Shown: positions 56,956 through 64,000 of the stretch, piece by piece
How positions within the stretch are numbered: the first letter of the stretch is position 1
Layout: each line of letters opens with the position of its first letter
Origin: Vibrio navarrensis
Lineage (GTDB): Bacteria; Pseudomonadota; Gammaproteobacteria; Enterobacterales; Vibrionaceae
DNA: 64,000 nt
Assembly (NCBI RefSeq): GCF_015767675.1
Contig: NZ_CP065217.1
Span: 1,302,001-1,366,000, forward strand
Direction: 5' to 3'
The notes under the pieces: generated by a model
What the model was told of the DNA's origin: nothing
Database searches by the model: none
The model's input: the letters and a program-made list of their open reading frames with translations, nothing else
Translations under genes and position numbers: made by a program

Positions 56956-58494
56956 GTGCGTCTTGAAGTCTTTTGCGAAGACAGACTCGGCCTAACCCGA
57001 GAGCTGCTTGATATTCTGGTATCAAAAAACATCGACCTGCGGGGGATCGAAATTGATATCAGCGGCATCATCTACCTCAATTGTCCCGACATCGATTTTG
57101 ATACTTTCAGCTTGCTTATGGCCGAGATTCGTCGCATTTCTGGTGTGAAAGACGTGCGGAAGATCCAGTTTATGCCGATGGAACGGCACAACACGGAACT
57201 GATCTCACTGGTCAACAATCTGCCCGATCCTGTGCTGGCGATGGATGTCAAAGGTGCGGTCGATATGGCCAACCGAGCGGCTCTGGCGCTGATTGGCAAA
57301 AGCGAAAAAGAGGTGATCGGTGCCCCCATCAGCACTTTGCTGCCCAATCTCAAATTCAGTCGTTGGTCGGAAGGCAACCGACAGCGGGAAAACATGGTGA
57401 TTGATGGCTTGGATTACATGCTGGAATTTATGCCAGTGTATATTCAAGATGAAGCCAAAGAGTCTACCTTCGCCAGTACGGTCGTGATGATCCGTAGTGT
57501 CAAAGCGAACAACGTCGTCGGTGATACGCTACCGCTGCATAATGAGCTTGGATTTGAACATTTTGTCGGTGTGTCCAATCGTCATAAAGCGCTCATCAGC
57601 CAAGCGAAAAAGTTAGCCATGCTCGATCAGCCACTGCTGATTGAAGGCGAAACAGGCACGGGCAAAGAGATGCTGGCGAAAGCGTGCCACAACCGTTCCA
57701 ATCGCGCAGGCAAGCCATTTCTCGTGCTCAGTTGCGCTTCGATGCCCGATGATGTCGCAGAAACCGAACTCTTCGGTCACGCTCCGGGCTCGTTTAACCA
57801 CCAACAAGGGCACAAAGGCATTTTCGAGCAAGCCAACGGTGGTACGGTCTTTTTAGATGAAATTGGTGAGATGAGCCCTCACTTGCAAATCAAGCTGCTG
57901 CGCTTTTTGCAAGATGGCAACTTTCGCCGCGTTGGCGCCGAAGATGAAATGCATGTGGATGTACGCATCATCGCCTCAACCAAGCATCAATTATCAGCGT
58001 TAGCCGAAGCAGGTTCGTTTCGTGAAGATCTCTTCTATCGGCTGAATGTCCTCACCTTGACCATTCCGCCTTTGCGTAGCCGTTCGAATGACATTGCTGC
58101 TCTGCTGGATCTGTTTGTCGCCAAACATGCGCAGAAGCTGGCCATTCGCAAGCCGAGCTATGAAGAGGGGCTATTGGATGAGCTGATGGCTTATCAGTGG
58201 CCTGGCAATATGCGCCAATTGGATAACATGGTGCTGCGTGCGTTGACCGAAATGGAAGAGGAAGAGCTGAAAGCGGAATATTTCCACTTACCTCAGCCGC
58301 AAACGGTGGCAGGGACGGCGACACAACTGAACTTAGATGGCTCTCTTGATGACATTATGCGCGATTACGAAGCTCAGGTGCTTGAGCGTCTCTATCAATC
58401 ATTCCCATCCAGTCGCAAACTGGCAAAACGGCTGAATGTGTCACACACCTCGATTGCCAACAAACTCAGGGATTACGGAATAAGAAAAAATTAA
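56956..58494 (+). CDS. tyrR: Aromatic amino acid regulator TyrR
   Basis: A 512-residue regulator starting with GTG (TAGGATAATCT upstream). Order: ACT domain (1-75, MRLEVFCEDRLGLTRELLDI), PAS domain (about 78-190), AAA+ domain with Walker A GETGTGKE and Walker B TVFLDEIGEMSP, and a C-terminal FIS-type helix-turn-helix (SSRKLAKRLNVSHTSIANKL). The sigma-54-contacting GAFTGA loop is replaced by GSFNHQ, as expected for TyrR, which works with sigma-70. It represses or activates aromatic amino acid synthesis and transport genes. The next gene starts two bases after its stop. Confidence 0.95.
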   Translation: MRLEVFCEDRLGLTRELLDILVSKNIDLRGIEIDISGIIYLNCPDIDFDTFSLLMAEIRRISGVKDVRKIQFMPMERHNTELISLVNNLPDPVLAMDVKGAVDMANRAALALIGKSEKEVIGAPISTLLPNLKFSRWSEGNRQRENMVIDGLDYMLEFMPVYIQDEAKESTFASTVVMIRSVKANNVVGDTLPLHNELGFEHFVGVSNRHKALISQAKKLAMLDQPLLIEGETGTGKEMLAKACHNRSNRAGKPFLVLSCASMPDDVAETELFGHAPGSFNHQQGHKGIFEQANGGTVFLDEIGEMSPHLQIKLLRFLQDGNFRRVGAEDEMHVDVRIIASTKHQLSALAEAGSFREDLFYRLNVLTLTIPPLRSRSNDIAALLDLFVAKHAQKLAIRKPSYEEGLLDELMAYQWPGNMRQLDNMVLRALTEMEEEELKAEYFHLPQPQTVAGTATQLNLDGSLDDIMRDYEAQVLERLYQSFPSSRKLAKRLNVSHTSIANKLRDYGIRKN

Positions 58495-58496
58495 CC

Positions 58497-59075
58497 ATGA
58501 TGGAAGAGAGTCAGTTAGGTTTAAATAAAACAGAACAAGAATTTACGTTACGCACGGCGACGATTGCGGACGCGCAGATGATTACCCACTATTTTCAGAA
58601 TAACCGTGCATTTCTCAAACCGTGGGAGCCAGTGCGAGAAGAGGAGTTTTTCACCGTCGAAGGGTGGACAAAAAAGCTCATCAAACTGGAAGAACTGCAT
58701 CGCATGAATTTGGGTTTTTACTGTTTGTTAATCGATGATGAAACGCAGCAAATGCTGGGCACCATCTCTTTTAGCAATGTCTCCCGTTTCCCTTTTCACG
58801 CCTGTTCGGTCGGCTATTCACTGGCCGAAAGTGCACAAGGGAAAGGCTACATGCGTCGAGGGCTCAAACTCGCTTGCGAGTACATGTTCAAAATACAGAA
58901 TATGCATCGTATTCAAGCGGCTTACATGCCTCACAATCAGCGTAGTGAAGCGGTACTCAAAGCGCTGGGTTTTGTCAGAGAAGGGTACGCGCAAGACTAC
59001 TTGTTGATTGATGGCGAATGGCGCGATCATGTCTTGATGTCGATGACCCACCAAGACTGGTCGCCACGGAGCTAA
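58497..59075 (+). CDS. rimJ: RimJ-like ribosomal protein N-acetyltransferase
   Basis: A 192-residue GNAT acetyltransferase. It matches E. coli RimJ, which acetylates the N-terminus of ribosomal protein S5: NRAFLKPWEPVREEEF near the N-terminus, HACSVGYSLAESAQGKGYM with the acetyl-CoA loop, and MPHNQRSEAVLKALGFVREG followed by YAQDYLLIDGEWRDHVL at the end. RimJ is distinguished from RimI/RimL by these C-terminal blocks. It is in a run of same-strand genes from tyrR to the DUF2947 gene. Confidence 0.9.
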   Translation: MMEESQLGLNKTEQEFTLRTATIADAQMITHYFQNNRAFLKPWEPVREEEFFTVEGWTKKLIKLEELHRMNLGFYCLLIDDETQQMLGTISFSNVSRFPFHACSVGYSLAESAQGKGYMRRGLKLACEYMFKIQNMHRIQAAYMPHNQRSEAVLKALGFVREGYAQDYLLIDGEWRDHVLMSMTHQDWSPRS

Positions 59076-59077
59076 GC

Positions 59078-59665
59078 ATGCAAAGAATGGAAAAACAGTT
59101 GGCGCTGCTGATGGAGTTAGACAAGCTCAAATCGGTTTTGCGCCGCACACGGGTGAAAAGCGCGGATACGCGGTTAGAAAACAGCGCCGAACACAGCTGG
59201 CATGTTGCTCTAATGGCATTGTTGTTTGCAGAACACGCTAATGAGCCAGTGGATATTAGTCGCGTGGTGAAAATGTTGCTGCTGCATGATGTGGTGGAGA
59301 TTGATGCGGGCGACACCTTTGTTTATGATGCCGCAGCTTCAGAGCAGCAAGCAGAAAAAGAGTTGGCTGCGGCGCAGCGTCTGTTTGGAATGTTGCCTGA
59401 CGATCAGCGCGATGAGCTCTCAGCGTTGTGGCATGAGTTTGAAGAGGCGCAAAGTGCAGAGGCCAAATTTGCTAAAGCGTTGGATAGGCTGATTCCCATG
59501 TTGCTCAATTTTCACAATCAAGGGCAGAGTTGGCGTGAACATGGCGTTACACGCGAGCAAGCTCTAACGATTAACCGAAAAATTGAGCTTGGTTCTCACG
59601 CTTTGTGGGAAAAAGCGCAAGAAATTATTGAACAAGCGACCCAAAATGGGTGGTTAAAAGCGTAA
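59078..59665 (+). CDS. HD-domain hydrolase (YfbR/HDDC2-like nucleotidase family)
   Basis: A 195-residue metal-dependent phosphohydrolase. The HD pattern is H in NSAEHSWHVALMAL, the H-D pair in MLLLHDVVEIDAGD and a late D in AKALDRLIPML. Relatives act as 5'-deoxynucleotidases on nucleoside monophosphates; the exact substrate is not shown. The ATG at 59078 is chosen because CGGAGCTAAGC precedes it, only two bases after the rimJ stop; the frame is open further upstream. Confidence 0.85.
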   Translation: MQRMEKQLALLMELDKLKSVLRRTRVKSADTRLENSAEHSWHVALMALLFAEHANEPVDISRVVKMLLLHDVVEIDAGDTFVYDAAASEQQAEKELAAAQRLFGMLPDDQRDELSALWHEFEEAQSAEAKFAKALDRLIPMLLNFHNQGQSWREHGVTREQALTINRKIELGSHALWEKAQEIIEQATQNGWLKA

Positions 59666-59674
59666 GGAAGATGA

Positions 59675-60148
59675 ATGTCTTATTTAGCTTTGGATGAATA
59701 CCAAAGGAAATGGATTTTTACTCACCAGTCGATGCCGGTGCCGCAAGACGAACTGATGCATATCCGACCAATGAGTCAGGCAAGAGCGGCGCAATTTTGG
59801 AAAGAGAATATCAGCCCGCAAAGCCCGGACGCTGAGCGTCTTAGTAGCCAAGATTGGCCAATGAAAGCTAGCAATTGGCTAGAGGAAATTGATTGGATGG
59901 CGGCTTGGGAAGCCGATGATCCCCAGTTACCCGATGCCATTTTGCAGCATATCGATTGGCAAGATGACGTTACTGTCTATTTTTGCTACGAGAAGTACAA
60001 CATCATCGAGACTAAGTGGAGTACTTTCCGTAAACATTGGAAGAATTTTCTTTTTTACGACGATGGCCCAATTTTGCTCGGGCGACGCCGAAACCAAGCG
60101 CTGTGGTTTTCGACCAATGGAACGGTCAAACTGGGTGAGCGCAGATAA
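59675..60148 (+). CDS. DUF2947 family protein
   Basis: A 157-residue soluble protein rich in tryptophan and aromatic residues (RKWIFTHQSMPVPQDELMHI, NWLEEIDWMAAWEADD, YEKYNIIETKWSTFRKHWKN). I recognise it as DUF2947, a family of vibrios and relatives without known function. It follows the HD gene by nine bases (AAGGAAGATGA before the start) and ends the run of genes from tyrR. Confidence 0.8.
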   Translation: MSYLALDEYQRKWIFTHQSMPVPQDELMHIRPMSQARAAQFWKENISPQSPDAERLSSQDWPMKASNWLEEIDWMAAWEADDPQLPDAILQHIDWQDDVTVYFCYEKYNIIETKWSTFRKHWKNFLFYDDGPILLGRRRNQALWFSTNGTVKLGERR

Positions 60149-60160
60149 AAGCTTTAGGAG

Positions 60161-60190
60161 AAAGCAGTGTGAAAACGCTGCTTTTTTTAT
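60161..60190 (+). terminator. Rho-independent terminator of the tyrR-to-DUF2947 gene run
   Basis: AAAGCAG and CTGCTTT form a 7-bp stem with a 10-base loop and a following T tract of at least six. Confidence 0.85.
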
Positions 60191-60358
60191 TCGGATAGTG
60201 AGCACTGACACATATGTAACAAGTTTTTCGCGAGGATTTGTTATTCATTGATCTAACCCCAAAAACCTTGAGTCAGAAAAAGGCGATAATTCAACTTCGG
60301 TCCTGATAGAGTTTAAACTCTAGCGGTGGTTGTCGAATCTCAGGAAGAGAAGTTGTTT

Positions 60359-61777
60359 ATGCGTCAATACCTTAAGTACATTATCCCTATCCTCATTCCA
60401 GCGATTGTTTTGCTCTTACCACTCTCGTCTTTCCCCTTTGAAGGCATGACGTTGGTGCAGCAACGCGTTATTGCTATCTTCCTGTTAGCCGCTCTATGCT
60501 GGGTATTTGAGCCGATCCCTATTTATGCCACCTCAGTTGTGATCATCGTGTTAGAACTGTTGTTGGTCTCGAACAAAGGCTTGTATCTGTTTCGCGTTGG
60601 AGAAGGGAGCGCACAGTTTGGCAAGCTACTCTCCTACAACGAAATCATGGCGACCTTTGCCAGCCCGATCATCATGCTGTTTTTAGGCGGTTTCTTCCTA
60701 GCGATGGCGGCAACTAAGTATCGTTTGGATGTCAACCTAGCAAGGGTACTGCTCAAGCCTTTTGGTCAAGATCCTAAGTTTGTGATGCTAGGGCTCATGT
60801 TGATCACCGCCATTTTCTCAATGTTTATGTCAAACACCGCCACAACGGCCATGATGCTCTCCATCTTAACGCCGGTCATCGCCGTGTTTGGGCCGAAAGA
60901 TCCTGGTCGGGTTGCGTTTGCGCTGTGCATTCCGGTCGCCGCCAACATCGGTGGTATTGGCACCCCGATTGGCACTCCGCCTAATGCTATTGCTCTGAAA
61001 TATCTGGTCGGTGACAACCTCATTACCTTTGGGGAGTGGATGATGTTTGGCGTCCCATTTGTGGTGATTATGATGGCGTTAGCTTGGCTGTTGATCAGCA
61101 AACTCTTCCCGGCAGAAACGCCAAAAATCGAGTTATCGATCAAAGGTAAGTTTCTGAAAACGCCGAAAGCAATCGTGGTTTACGTGACCTTTGGCCTCAC
61201 CATTTTGCTCTGGCTGATGGGCTCTGCGCATGGGATGAACTCATACACAGTCGCGCTTATCCCGGTCGCTATTTTCTCTATCACTGGCATTATCAATAAA
61301 GAAGATCTGAAAAAGATCTCTTGGGATGTGCTCTGGCTGGTTTCGGGCGGTATCGCCCTTGGCCTTGCATTGGACAAAACTGGCCTTGCTGCGCTGGTGG
61401 TGCAGAGCATTCCGTTTGACCTGTTCTCACCTCTGGTGGTGTTGTTTGGCGCGGCGTTTCTTTGTCTTGCAATGGCGAACTTTATGTCGCATACCGCCAC
61501 GGCTAACTTACTGATGCCGATTATGGCTGCGCTTGGCACGTCAATGGCGTCACTCAATGAACTCGGCGGCGAAGTGACCTTAATTCTGGTGGTCACGTTC
61601 GCGGCATCACTGGGGATGTCTTTGCCAATCAGTACACCACCAAACGCGTTGGCACATGCGACAGGCAATGTGCAGAGTAGTCAAATGGCCAAAGTGGGCG
61701 TGGTACTCGGAGTGGTCGGGGTATTGCTCAGCTTTGTCATGGTTTGGGTACTCCACGCAGTAGGACACATTGGTTAA
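60359..61777 (+). CDS. DASS family sodium/dicarboxylate-type symporter
   Basis: A 472-residue secondary transporter of the divalent-anion:Na+ symporter family with about 12 spans. The two sodium-motif halves are visible: MSNTATTAMMLSILTPVIAV with NIGGIGTPIGTPPNAIALKY in the first half, and MSHTATANLLMPIMAALGTS with MSLPISTPPNALAHATGNVQ in the second. Substrates of the family are succinate, malate, citrate or sulphate; not resolved here. The ATG at 60359 is preferred over an upstream frame extension. The kinase gene starts three bases after its stop. Confidence 0.93.
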   Translation: MRQYLKYIIPILIPAIVLLLPLSSFPFEGMTLVQQRVIAIFLLAALCWVFEPIPIYATSVVIIVLELLLVSNKGLYLFRVGEGSAQFGKLLSYNEIMATFASPIIMLFLGGFFLAMAATKYRLDVNLARVLLKPFGQDPKFVMLGLMLITAIFSMFMSNTATTAMMLSILTPVIAVFGPKDPGRVAFALCIPVAANIGGIGTPIGTPPNAIALKYLVGDNLITFGEWMMFGVPFVVIMMALAWLLISKLFPAETPKIELSIKGKFLKTPKAIVVYVTFGLTILLWLMGSAHGMNSYTVALIPVAIFSITGIINKEDLKKISWDVLWLVSGGIALGLALDKTGLAALVVQSIPFDLFSPLVVLFGAAFLCLAMANFMSHTATANLLMPIMAALGTSMASLNELGGEVTLILVVTFAASLGMSLPISTPPNALAHATGNVQSSQMAKVGVVLGVVGVLLSFVMVWVLHAVGHIG

Positions 61778-61780
61778 GCG

Positions 61781-63139
61781 ATGTACATGACAAAGCTTGA
61801 AGCCTTAGTTGAACGCTATTTCACCGACCCGCTACGTCAGGTAACTGCGGGCGCAGGGTCGGTGATCATTATGCAAAATGGCCATAATGACCGCCTCTAT
61901 CTGGTTAAGTCAGGTGAACTGGAAGGGTTTTACACTGAGCTAGGTGAAAATAAGCAGACGCGGATATTCTCTGCCTCTCCCGGTGCGTTTATTGGCGTGC
62001 ACAGTTTTTTCTCAGGGACGTGGACGGCTTCTTCAACGGTGGTTGCAAAGACAGATTCTACCTTGGCATGGATTGACCGGCGCACAACGGCCATCGACAG
62101 CGAGCAGCATGGCCCGTTAACCAGCCAATTTATGCCTGTGATTGTCAATGAGTTGTCACGCAGGCAAAGACGATTGACACAAGAAGCCGTGGCTAAAGAG
62201 AAAGCCTTGCAGCGGCTGCATATGGCAGAGCAAATGACCACCTTAGGCCAGTTGGCGGCAGGTCTTGCTCATGAGCTAAACAACGCGATTGGCGTAGTTA
62301 GCAGTAAGTCGCAGCGCCTTGAAAGTATCATCATGCAATTGCTGCAAGAGCAGCATCCCGAGGCGAGTCAATTTTTTGATTTCGGCTTATTGCAGGGACA
62401 AAGTGTCCCGACCAGTGAGGCGAGAAACTGCGCCAAGCTGCTAGAGCAAACATACTCGATTGAGCGCAATCAGGCGAAGGCGCTCGCCAAAGCGCTGCCG
62501 TATGGCATGCTGAACGCCCATTGGTTAAACAACCCCGATGAGGCCATCCGTTACTGGAGCATTGGCTGCGATTTGCATGATCTGCGTTTGGCTTCGCGTC
62601 ATGCGGTGGCGATTGTTAAATCGGTGAAACAGCTTGGCCGTACCGATGCCGATCGCATCACCAAAGTGAATGTGAATGATACAGTTAACCAGGCATTGGC
62701 GCTGTTGCAAAGTGATTTACGTCGAGTAGACGTTCGTCTGCGCCCATCTAATGTCGACACTATTTGGGCCTCCGATACAGAATTGGTGCAAGTGTGGGTC
62801 AACATCATCAAAAATGCCTGTGACGCTATGTCGATGACGCCAGAGCCTGCGCTTGACATCCGTGTGCGCCAGGATGGCAATAAGATTTTGGTGACGATTG
62901 CAAACAACGGCCCTGAGTTGGATGAAGCGACTCGACGCAAAATTTTTCAGCCGAATTTCACCACGAAGAAAGGTGGGCTGTCGTTTGGTTTGGGCCTAGG
63001 GCTGGCCATTGTGCGGCGAATTGTGACTGGGTTAGGTGGGTCGATTGCGGTGAAAAGCAACCAAGAAGCGACCATTTTCAGAGTGAAACTGCCAGTGGAG
63101 GGAAATCATGGAGAAACTGAATCTCATTTGCGTGGATGA
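61781..63139 (+). CDS. Histidine kinase with N-terminal cyclic-nucleotide-binding-like domain
   Basis: A 452-residue, apparently soluble kinase. Residues about 8-130 resemble a cNMP-binding/CRP-like sensor (LYLVKSGELEGFYTEL, SPGAFIGVHSFFSGTWTAS). The phosphoacceptor is H164 in LAAGLAHELNNAIGVV. Between the two DHp helices there is an unusually long stretch of about 90 residues (about 175-265). The ATPase has NIIKNACDAM, an atypical G1 box ANNGPEL and GLGLGLAIVRRIVTGLGG. It is encoded three bases after a DASS transporter gene and overlaps a receiver gene by 32 bases. Confidence 0.92.
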   Translation: MYMTKLEALVERYFTDPLRQVTAGAGSVIIMQNGHNDRLYLVKSGELEGFYTELGENKQTRIFSASPGAFIGVHSFFSGTWTASSTVVAKTDSTLAWIDRRTTAIDSEQHGPLTSQFMPVIVNELSRRQRRLTQEAVAKEKALQRLHMAEQMTTLGQLAAGLAHELNNAIGVVSSKSQRLESIIMQLLQEQHPEASQFFDFGLLQGQSVPTSEARNCAKLLEQTYSIERNQAKALAKALPYGMLNAHWLNNPDEAIRYWSIGCDLHDLRLASRHAVAIVKSVKQLGRTDADRITKVNVNDTVNQALALLQSDLRRVDVRLRPSNVDTIWASDTELVQVWVNIIKNACDAMSMTPEPALDIRVRQDGNKILVTIANNGPELDEATRRKIFQPNFTTKKGGLSFGLGLGLAIVRRIVTGLGGSIAVKSNQEATIFRVKLPVEGNHGETESHLRG

Positions 63140-63584
63140 TCAGCGTGAGGTATTAAATGCCGTCTCGCAAGATCTAGAAACGTTATCGTCTTGGCTGAAT
63201 ATTGAAGAGTGTGAATCGGGAAATGAAGCGTTGGATCTGATTGACGAGTTGGATGCCGATGGCGAGTTTGTTGCCGTGGTGATTTCCGATCATGTGATGC
63301 CCGGCATGACAGGCGTAGAACTGCTACGGGAAATGCACAGTGATGCGCGTTTTCGGCAGACAAAAAAAATATTGCTCACCGGGCAAGCAACTCACAGCGA
63401 CACCATTGCTGCAATCAATTCCGCCGGGATTGTGCGCTACTTTGAAAAACCGTGGCAAAAAGCGGATTTGGTCAACTGTGTGCGCACGTTAGTCACGGAG
63501 TTTATTTTTGATCAGGGTTTGGATTACAGCGCTTGGCAGGAAGAGCTCGATCAGGCGGTGGTGTTGCAGCGCTTACACCAATGA
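63108..63584 (+). CDS. Response regulator receiver without a DNA-binding domain
   Basis: A 158-residue protein made of a receiver domain with phosphoacceptor D61 in VVISDHVMPGMTG, the conserved K in VRYFEKPW, and a short C-terminal helix (YSAWQEELDQAVVLQRLHQ). It has no output domain, so it should act by protein contact or phosphotransfer. GGAGGGAAATC precedes the ATG, within the kinase gene (32-base overlap), so it is co-translated with the upstream kinase. Convergent with the next gene, with one base between the stops. Confidence 0.93.
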   Translation: MEKLNLICVDDQREVLNAVSQDLETLSSWLNIEECESGNEALDLIDELDADGEFVAVVISDHVMPGMTGVELLREMHSDARFRQTKKILLTGQATHSDTIAAINSAGIVRYFEKPWQKADLVNCVRTLVTEFIFDQGLDYSAWQEELDQAVVLQRLHQ

Positions 63585-63585
63585 A

Positions 63586-64000
63586 TTAGGTCGCTGGTTG
63601 AATATTATTGCGCCCGATGTGTTTGGCCTCATAAAGCTTACTGTCTGCCACGCGCAATGATTCTTCCAGTGAGCCGTTTAGCAAGCAGAAGCCACCGGAA
63701 ATGGTGACATTTGGTGCTTGGTTGGCTTGCTCAATATCGGTGCGAATACGTTCCAAGACAATCCGCGCATCTTCCGCTGTGGTGGTCTGAATCAGCAGGA
63801 GAAACTCCTCTCCGCCGATGCGAAATGCATAGTCGCTTACTCGGATGCGGCTTTTGATCACGTTGGCTACGCGACGTATCACCTGATCGCCGATGTCATG
63901 CCCGTAGCGATCATTAATCAACTTAAAGTGGTCAATATCCAACATGCCAACAAAGTAGCGGCTGCTTGGCGTGATTTTCTTTTCTACTTCCAGCAGATAG
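63586..64000 (-). CDS. GGDEF domain protein, 3' part of gene
   Basis: The minus-strand frame runs open to the window edge; the last 137 residues or so are present, most of a GGDEF domain. The signature is RIGGEEFLLLI (GGEEF, an active variant), preceded by GMLDIDHFKLINDRYGHDIG with the metal-binding aspartate. The end ADSKLYEAKHIGRNNIQPAT is the normal end of the domain. Such enzymes make cyclic-di-GMP. The RxxD inhibitory site lies at SRIRVSD, which is not RxxD five residues before GGEEF, so product inhibition is uncertain. The sensor part lies outside the window. Confidence 0.9.
   Translation of the reverse strand, partial: YLLEVEKKITPSSRYFVGMLDIDHFKLINDRYGHDIGDQVIRRVANVIKSRIRVSDYAFRIGGEEFLLLIQTTTAEDARIVLERIRTDIEQANQAPNVTISGGFCLLNGSLEESLRVADSKLYEAKHIGRNNIQPAT

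Overview
The window is a stretch of a gammaproteobacterial chromosome, almost certainly chromosome 1 of a Vibrio, probably close to V. vulnificus or V. parahaemolyticus. The protein sequences and gene order (nrdA, ubiG, gyrA, ribA-like gene, imelysin locus, ycbB/ycbK/ycbL-like genes, TRAP transporter with a two-component system, cosR/BCCT transporter, asnS, chemoreceptor, queD, sdaA/sdaC, pabB, fumA, ycjX/ycjF/tyrR) follow the order I remember from the V. cholerae VC1256-VC1316 region. The species call is from memory and is not proven by the sequence. I see no tRNA or rRNA genes, insertion sequences, prophage genes or CRISPR arrays.

Layout. 1-5626: nrdA (5' part, minus strand), ubiG and gyrA. 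5627-7752: small genes, an AT-rich gap with a very dense GATC cluster, and a GTP cyclohydrolase II. 7869-12782: a Fur-type box followed by a four-gene periplasmic iron locus (imelysin IrpA, di-haem oxidoreductase-like protein, imelysin-like lipoprotein, DUF1513 protein). 12871-15861: L,D-transpeptidase, DUF882 peptidase and metallo-beta-lactamase-fold hydrolase, as in E. coli ycbB-ycbK-ycbL. 15878-17172: DUF2982 protein and a histone-H1-like winged-helix protein. 17565-22696: TRAP transporter for a monocarboxylate or 2-oxoacid, followed by a NarL-type sensor/regulator pair. 22702-25138: the MarR regulator CosR divergent from a BCCT osmolyte transporter. 25334-36198: an amino-acid-type chemoreceptor, a DnaQ-like exonuclease with a cNMP/CBS/DUF294 protein, an outer-membrane protein, aspC, an HD-GYP phosphodiesterase and a second chemoreceptor. 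36282-42408: small protein, MocR regulator, small membrane protein, asnS, a chemoreceptor with a haem c motif, and queD. 42579-47095: a macA-macB-outer-membrane-factor efflux operon. 47260-52317: sdaA, sdaC, a Nudix hydrolase and pabB. 52481-60148: fumarase, ycjX-ycjF-tyrR, rimJ, an HD hydrolase and a DUF2947 protein. 60359-64000: a DASS transporter in a tight operon with a cNMP-domain histidine kinase and a receiver protein, then a truncated GGDEF gene.

Working together. Housekeeping genes (nucleotide reduction, ubiquinone synthesis, DNA gyrase, tRNA charging, fumarase, serine and aspartate metabolism) are interleaved with environment-facing modules: Fur-linked iron handling, osmolyte uptake under CosR, organic-acid uptake under two separate two-component systems, three chemoreceptors and two cyclic-di-GMP proteins. 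The most interesting points are the imelysin locus with a degenerate second imelysin, the haem-binding chemoreceptor, the cNMP-histidine kinase with an enlarged dimerisation region, an 18-bp perfect palindrome before the TRAP operon, and 12 GATC sites in about 425 bp downstream of gyrA.
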